NCBI GenBank assembly: GCA_002359465.1
Contig: DENA01000036.1
Location: 1 to 16,585, forward strand
Source: Ruminococcaceae bacterium UBA2656
Lineage (GTDB): Bacteria > Bacillota > Clostridia > Oscillospirales > Acutalibacteraceae
Direction: 5' to 3'
DNA: 16,585 nucleotides
Shown here piece by piece: positions 13,662 to 16,585 of the stretch. How positions within the stretch are numbered: the first letter of the stretch is position 1; the number at the start of each line of letters is the position of its first letter. The notes beneath the pieces were generated by a model, which saw only the letters and a program-made list of their open reading frames with translations, did not search any database and was not told the DNA's origin. The translations under genes were made by a program, and so were the position numbers.

Positions 13662-14723
13662 ATGAAAAATGAAATAAAATGTATAAAAATTTTATCCATA
13701 TTACTTGTATTAATATTTGTCCTACTTACTGCATGTAGTAGTCAAAGCTCACAGCAGTCTTCTGAATCGGAGTCTTCTAAATCCAGCTCGGAGTCGGAAG
13801 AAGTTCCGTCAGATTTAACCGGGCTTGAAAATAATATTGAAATGGTCGAGCAAACTCTTGATGGGCCGTCAATTCAGACAAAACCAATGCAGCAGACCGG
13901 TCAAAGTACGCAGTCCAGCGAGGGCGCGCAGTCTGGCGAGGGCGCGCAGTCTGGCGGAGGTGCGCAGTCTGGCGGAGGTGCGCAGTCTGGCGGAGGCGCG
14001 CAGTCTGGCGGAGGTGCGCAGTCTGGCGGAGGTGCGCAATCTGGCGGAGGTGCGCAATCTGGACAGAACAATCAAAGCCAGCAAGGAAGTCAAAGCTCGC
14101 AGCAGGGGCAAGGACAGCAACAGAGCCAGTCGTCAAGTTCTAACCAACAAGATCCGATGGAAAAAATCTCTGCAATTGTAGATAAGATGCACTATCAATG
14201 GAATAATTTAATGCCTGTAGCCATTAAAAAAGGGGCTAATAAAGATTTGGTAAATAATTTCGGCAATAAACTAAACGATTTGTCCAGCACCGCTGTCGGC
14301 AAGAATAAGATGAAAACGTTGATAGCTGCAAACCAACTTTATGTCTATATACCAGATTTATATTTGCTTTTCAAGCCCAAACTCTCACCAGAGATAAAAA
14401 GAGTCCGGTATTATTCGAGAAGTGCCATTCTGAACTCGTTAAGTGCCAACTGGACTCAGGCCGATTCAGATATTAACAGCCTAAAATCAGTCTGGGCTGT
14501 GTATAAAAACAGCTTAAGCAAAGATCAGCAGGATAATGCAAACAAGCTTGACTTATCTATAAATGAGCTTGAAAAGGTCATTAAAGAAAGAAATCGGCCA
14601 TTAATTGATATAAAAGGGAAAGTTGAGTTTTCAAACATTGAAGCTTTGGAAAAGGAGACTGAAAAAGAATCCGGAGGACAATCCGGCGGTCAGCAGTCCA
14701 GCGAAGGGCAATCCGGCAGCTAG
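13662..14723 (+). CDS. Lipoprotein with low-complexity repeat region and helical domain
   Basis: 353 residues. The lipoprotein signal peptide has a hydrophobic core ILSILLVLIFVLL and the lipobox LTAC, with the acylated Cys at residue 25. After a Ser-rich linker there is a run of eight E/G-GAQSG hexapeptides (residues 87-134), then a Gln/Ser linker. A helical domain follows at about 165-330 (DPMEKISAIVDKMHYQWNNL, YVYIPDLYLLFKPKLSPEIK, ANWTQADSDINSLKSVWAVY), and a short GGQSGG-type tail ends it. The helical domain may match unnamed clostridial lipoproteins; I cannot assign a function. The linker probably spaces the domain away from the membrane through the wall. Start: ATG at 13662. GGAGG (13644-13648) is 13 bases upstream, longer than ideal, and there is a TATAAT at 13613-13618 without a clear -35. 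A terminator follows. It is divergent from the radical SAM operon and separated from its promoter by about 240 bases in which no gene is seen. Confidence 0.8.
   Translation: MKNEIKCIKILSILLVLIFVLLTACSSQSSQQSSESESSKSSSESEEVPSDLTGLENNIEMVEQTLDGPSIQTKPMQQTGQSTQSSEGAQSGEGAQSGGGAQSGGGAQSGGGAQSGGGAQSGGGAQSGGGAQSGQNNQSQQGSQSSQQGQGQQQSQSSSSNQQDPMEKISAIVDKMHYQWNNLMPVAIKKGANKDLVNNFGNKLNDLSSTAVGKNKMKTLIAANQLYVYIPDLYLLFKPKLSPEIKRVRYYSRSAILNSLSANWTQADSDINSLKSVWAVYKNSLSKDQQDNANKLDLSINELEKVIKERNRPLIDIKGKVEFSNIEALEKETEKESGGQSGGQQSSEGQSGS
13920..14063 (+). repeat. 18-bp coding minisatellite, eight copies
   Basis: Eight in-frame copies of an 18-base unit (core GGTGCGCAGTCTGGCGGA) encoding (E/G)GAQSG. Copies differ only at a few third positions (GGC/GGT, CAG/CAA) and in the first codon of the first two (GAG for GGA). 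The near-identity suggests recent slippage expansion, and copy number likely varies between strains without breaking the frame. Confidence 0.95.
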
Positions 14724-14796
14724 CAATTCGCGGAGAGCAGGGTTTGAAGCAGATAAAACTGTATTATTTTAATTGGAAAAGCAAGTCATATAAATG

Positions 14797-14832
14797 ATGA
14801 CCCACTGAAGCATTCATCAGTGGGTCATTTTT
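14797..14832 (+). terminator. Rho-independent terminator after the lipoprotein gene
   Basis: A 12-bp perfect stem (14797-14808 with 14817-14828), loop AGCATTCA, followed by TTTT. It lies 73 bases past the lipoprotein stop. It may also stop read-through from the convergent creatininase operon, although the T-run is weak in that direction. Confidence 0.9.
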
Positions 14833-14996
14833 CTATACACTCTTTGTGAGATTTATCGCTACAATCCTATGAAACATTTGCTCTGCTGTACCAAACTGTA
14901 ATTTATGGGAAGCCGGCTGTTGCAAAACAGTCCCTTTTAGCACTCTTCCCTGCCGGCTGTTTTACCGTCTGATCTACAGCACAGGAAAGGTCCCGT

Positions 14997-15728
14997 CTAT
15001 TTTTCACAAGGATAAGCCTTATGGATGATCTCAGCAATCCTCCGGGTAAATTCGGCAAACATGCGGTCGCCCTTTTCCTTTGTTGCGAGCGTCGGATCGC
15101 CGTACACACCGCTTTTGCTGATTTCCCCGATCGATGAGTCGTCCATGCCGTAGAAATCCGGGCGCGTAGGATATTCCTTACAGGCCAGCTGCATGTTGAC
15201 CTTGGATTCATCCGCGGAAAGCATCAGGGAGGTTTCAAATTCACAGGCATGGAACATTCCTCCCCAGGTCGGGGATTCCATATATTTGTCATAAATTTCC
15301 TTCAGCCCGGGGTAAAACATACCGAGAACCTTCATGGAGGTATCATCGGATACCTCCCGGATTGCGTATTTCATTGAGGAGCCGTTTGCCTCATGGCCGT
15401 TCAGGAAGATCAGAAGCTGAATTCCATAGCGTTCCATGCTTTTCACGATATCTGTCAGAAAGATCTGAAAATGCTCCCGCTGCAGAGATACCGTGCCGGG
15501 AATATCGCGCCAGCCCCACGAATAGCCGAAATTCAGAGAAGGAAACACCAGCGCCCCCGTTTCATCCGAAACAAGCCCGGCCAGCTTTTCCGCCAAAAAG
15601 ACGTCGGTTCCCAAAGGGAGGTGCGGCCCGTGCTGCTCGGTGGAACCGATTGGCACGATGGCGACCGGATACTGCCGGATACGCTCCGCGACCTGCAGGC
15701 GTGTCATGTCCTGTACGCGATACATCAT
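14997..15728 (-). CDS. Creatininase-family metal-dependent amidohydrolase
   Basis: 243 residues, the normal length for the creatininase/FAPy-deformylase superfamily. Metal-binding motifs: E31-x-H33 (IGSTEQHGPHLPLGTD) with D42, H112-E113 (FLNGHEANGSS) and the late glutamate of HACEFETS (residues 160-167). Family members hydrolyse cyclic or linear amides (creatinine, formamidopyrimidines, 3-dehydro-sugar amides and others) in the cytoplasm. The start ATG overlaps the stop of the aldolase gene by four bases (ATGA), so it is the third gene of a coupled operon with the KDPG-type aldolase and the lactonase. In that setting a sugar-derived substrate is likelier than creatinine, but that is inference. 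It ends the operon; no strong terminator is seen directly after it, only the shared hairpin about 170 bases on. Confidence 0.88.
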   Translation of the reverse strand: MMYRVQDMTRLQVAERIRQYPVAIVPIGSTEQHGPHLPLGTDVFLAEKLAGLVSDETGALVFPSLNFGYSWGWRDIPGTVSLQREHFQIFLTDIVKSMERYGIQLLIFLNGHEANGSSMKYAIREVSDDTSMKVLGMFYPGLKEIYDKYMESPTWGGMFHACEFETSLMLSADESKVNMQLACKEYPTRPDFYGMDDSSIGEISKSGVYGDPTLATKEKGDRMFAEFTRRIAEIIHKAYPCEK

Positions 15729-16351
15729 TCCTTCGCCTGCTTTCCCAATGCGCCGACAAACGCCCTGGCATTCTCTGCGATAGCGGGCAGGTTCGCGTCG
15801 GTGGCTCTGCGCGGCACCAGTCCGCCTCCGATGGCGGCTCCGTGGAAGCCGTGCTTCAGAAAGTCGGTGAAATTGTCCTTGTTAACGCCGCCGACCGCGA
15901 CAAATTCAGCCTGCGGAAACGGGCCTTTCAGGTTTGAAATGTAGCTCATCGGAAGGGAATCCGCGGGAAACAGCTTCAAGAGAGTTACTCCCCTGTTCAG
16001 CGCTTTCTGGACTTCTCCCGGCGTAAAGACGCCGGGCAGAATCTCCATTCCCTTTTCAAGGGCATACCCCACCAGCTCGTCGTCATAGCCGGGAGTAAGG
16101 ATAAAATCGGCACCCAGCTCCGACACCCGGTCCACCTCGCTCCTGCGGACAACGGTTCCGACCCCCAGATGGAGCTGATCCTTTGAAAAGGCTCGCTGCA
16201 AAGTTTCAATGCACGCATATCCCCTTTGGGGATTGCTGAGGGAGACCTCCACCGTATCAATGCCTTCCTTCAGCAGTACCTGCACAATGCCGGTTACGTA
16301 CCGTGCGTCCACATCCCGGATAATCGCGACAATTTTACTCTCCGTCAGCAT
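15725..16351 (-). CDS. eda: KDPG/KHG aldolase
   Basis: 208 residues, the usual size of class I 2-keto-3-deoxy-6-phosphogluconate / 4-hydroxy-2-oxoglutarate aldolases. These split KDPG into pyruvate and glyceraldehyde 3-phosphate, or act on related 2-keto-3-deoxy acids. Visible residues: R12 (IVAIIR), general-base E35 (TVEVSL), T66 (GVGTVV), Schiff-base lysine K126 (TLLKLFPA) and the phosphate-binding end VAVGGV / AAIGGG. Start: ATG at 16351, overlapping the end of the lactonase gene by seven bases; its own stop overlaps the creatininase start by four. Preference between KDPG, KDPGal and KHG cannot be read from sequence, so the gene symbol is approximate. Confidence 0.9.
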   Translation of the reverse strand: MLTESKIVAIIRDVDARYVTGIVQVLLKEGIDTVEVSLSNPQRGYACIETLQRAFSKDQLHLGVGTVVRRSEVDRVSELGADFILTPGYDDELVGYALEKGMEILPGVFTPGEVQKALNRGVTLLKLFPADSLPMSYISNLKGPFPQAEFVAVGGVNKDNFTDFLKHGFHGAAIGGGLVPRRATDANLPAIAENARAFVGALGKQAKE

Positions 16352-16585
16352 TCCGGGCCCTCGAACACCGCAAGCCAGCGCTGCGGATTCTTGATAAAGA
16401 TTTTTTCAATCTCGGCCTGCGTTACCCCTTCATCCAGAAGGCGCGGAATAAACTTTGTCTTGATATAGCGGAAGCCCGGTCCGCCGCCGTAAGCTTCCAG
16501 ATAGGATGCCCTTCCCATGTCGCCGGAAATCAGAAGCTGGTCAATATGCCCATGGGCGATCAGGGATTTGATCAGGGTGACGCGG
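16345..16585 (-). CDS. Phosphotriesterase-family lactonase, C-terminal part
   Basis: The last 80 residues of a gene cut by the window edge. It reads RVTLIKSLIAHGHIDQLLIS, then GDMGRASYLEAYGGGPGF and FIPRLLDEGVTQAEIEKIFI, ending KNPQRWLAVFEGPEC. The pattern I-x-SGDMGR with its metal-binding aspartate, the GGGPGF-x-Y loop and the NP-x-RWL ending are typical of phosphotriesterase-like lactonases and sugar-lactone hydrolases (binuclear metal TIM barrels). It overlaps the aldolase start by seven bases and is probably upstream in the same operon. Opening of a sugar lactone before aldol cleavage would make chemical sense, but the substrate is unknown. Confidence 0.85.
   Translation of the reverse strand, partial: RVTLIKSLIAHGHIDQLLISGDMGRASYLEAYGGGPGFRYIKTKFIPRLLDEGVTQAEIEKIFIKNPQRWLAVFEGPEC

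Noticed and set aside
13920..14063. CRISPR-like array
   Set aside because: Units are contiguous 18-base repeats without spacers and lie in frame within a coding region; no cas genes are present.
13777..14136. Minus-strand and plus-strand alternative frames through the minisatellite
   Set aside because: Repetitive DNA stays open in several frames. Only the plus frame with lipobox and helical domain has a start, ribosome site and sensible composition.
15362..15944. Long plus-strand frames (183-191 codons) opposite the creatininase and aldolase genes
   Set aside because: They are antisense shadows of GC-rich genes whose catalytic motifs are clear on the minus strand.

Overview
The window looks like a chromosomal segment of a low-to-moderate GC anaerobic Firmicute, probably a clostridium of the Ruminococcaceae/Oscillospiraceae type. 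This is inferred from strong AGGAGG-type ribosome sites, clostridial protein families (an RsgI-like anti-sigma factor, a DUF4367-like anti-sigma factor, a small duplicated clostridial protein, a Tn916-like conjugation relic) and hairpin-plus-T-run terminators. No 16S gene or other species marker is present, so the genus is not fixed.

Left part (1-7122): the right end of a decayed integrative element. Positions 1-1516 hold minus-strand scraps of a conjugation module: a lysozyme-like domain, a frameshifted protein encoded next to a PrgI-like gene, a VirB3/PrgI-like membrane protein, and a splinter of the large ICE helicase/methylase. At the other end, a truncated, twice-frameshifted tyrosine integrase (about 6590-7089) stops inside a 45-base copy of the 3' half of a tRNA-Pro(CGG) gene (7078-7122). 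A strong hairpin terminator, probably the old tRNA terminator, follows directly. This is the expected structure of an attachment site left by integration into tRNA-Pro. Between the relics lies an intact minus-strand cassette: an ECF sigma factor, an overlapping RsgI-like anti-sigma factor, and a 995-residue secreted beta-rich surface protein with three C-terminal repeats.

Right of the attachment site (7123-10172, plus strand): a second ECF sigma/anti-sigma pair. The sigma gene seems to lack a normal start codon, and the anti-sigma gene has a strong internal start that would give a secreted form. A terminator follows, then a D-Ala-D-Ala carboxypeptidase.

Middle (10330-13423, minus strand): a promoter whose 17-base spacer is almost entirely a palindrome drives a radical SAM gene and an overlapping TetR gene. 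The arrangement looks like a self-repressed operon. Further along the same strand are a 121-residue protein made of two tandem 59-residue units and a RimJ/RimL-type GNAT acetyltransferase. A 15-bp hairpin lies in the radical SAM leader.

Right end: a plus-strand lipoprotein with an 18-bp, eight-copy coding minisatellite and a terminator, then a tightly overlapping minus-strand operon of a phosphotriesterase-like lactonase (cut by the window edge), a KDPG/KHG aldolase and a creatininase-family hydrolase. That operon is probably catabolic, for a sugar acid or lactone.
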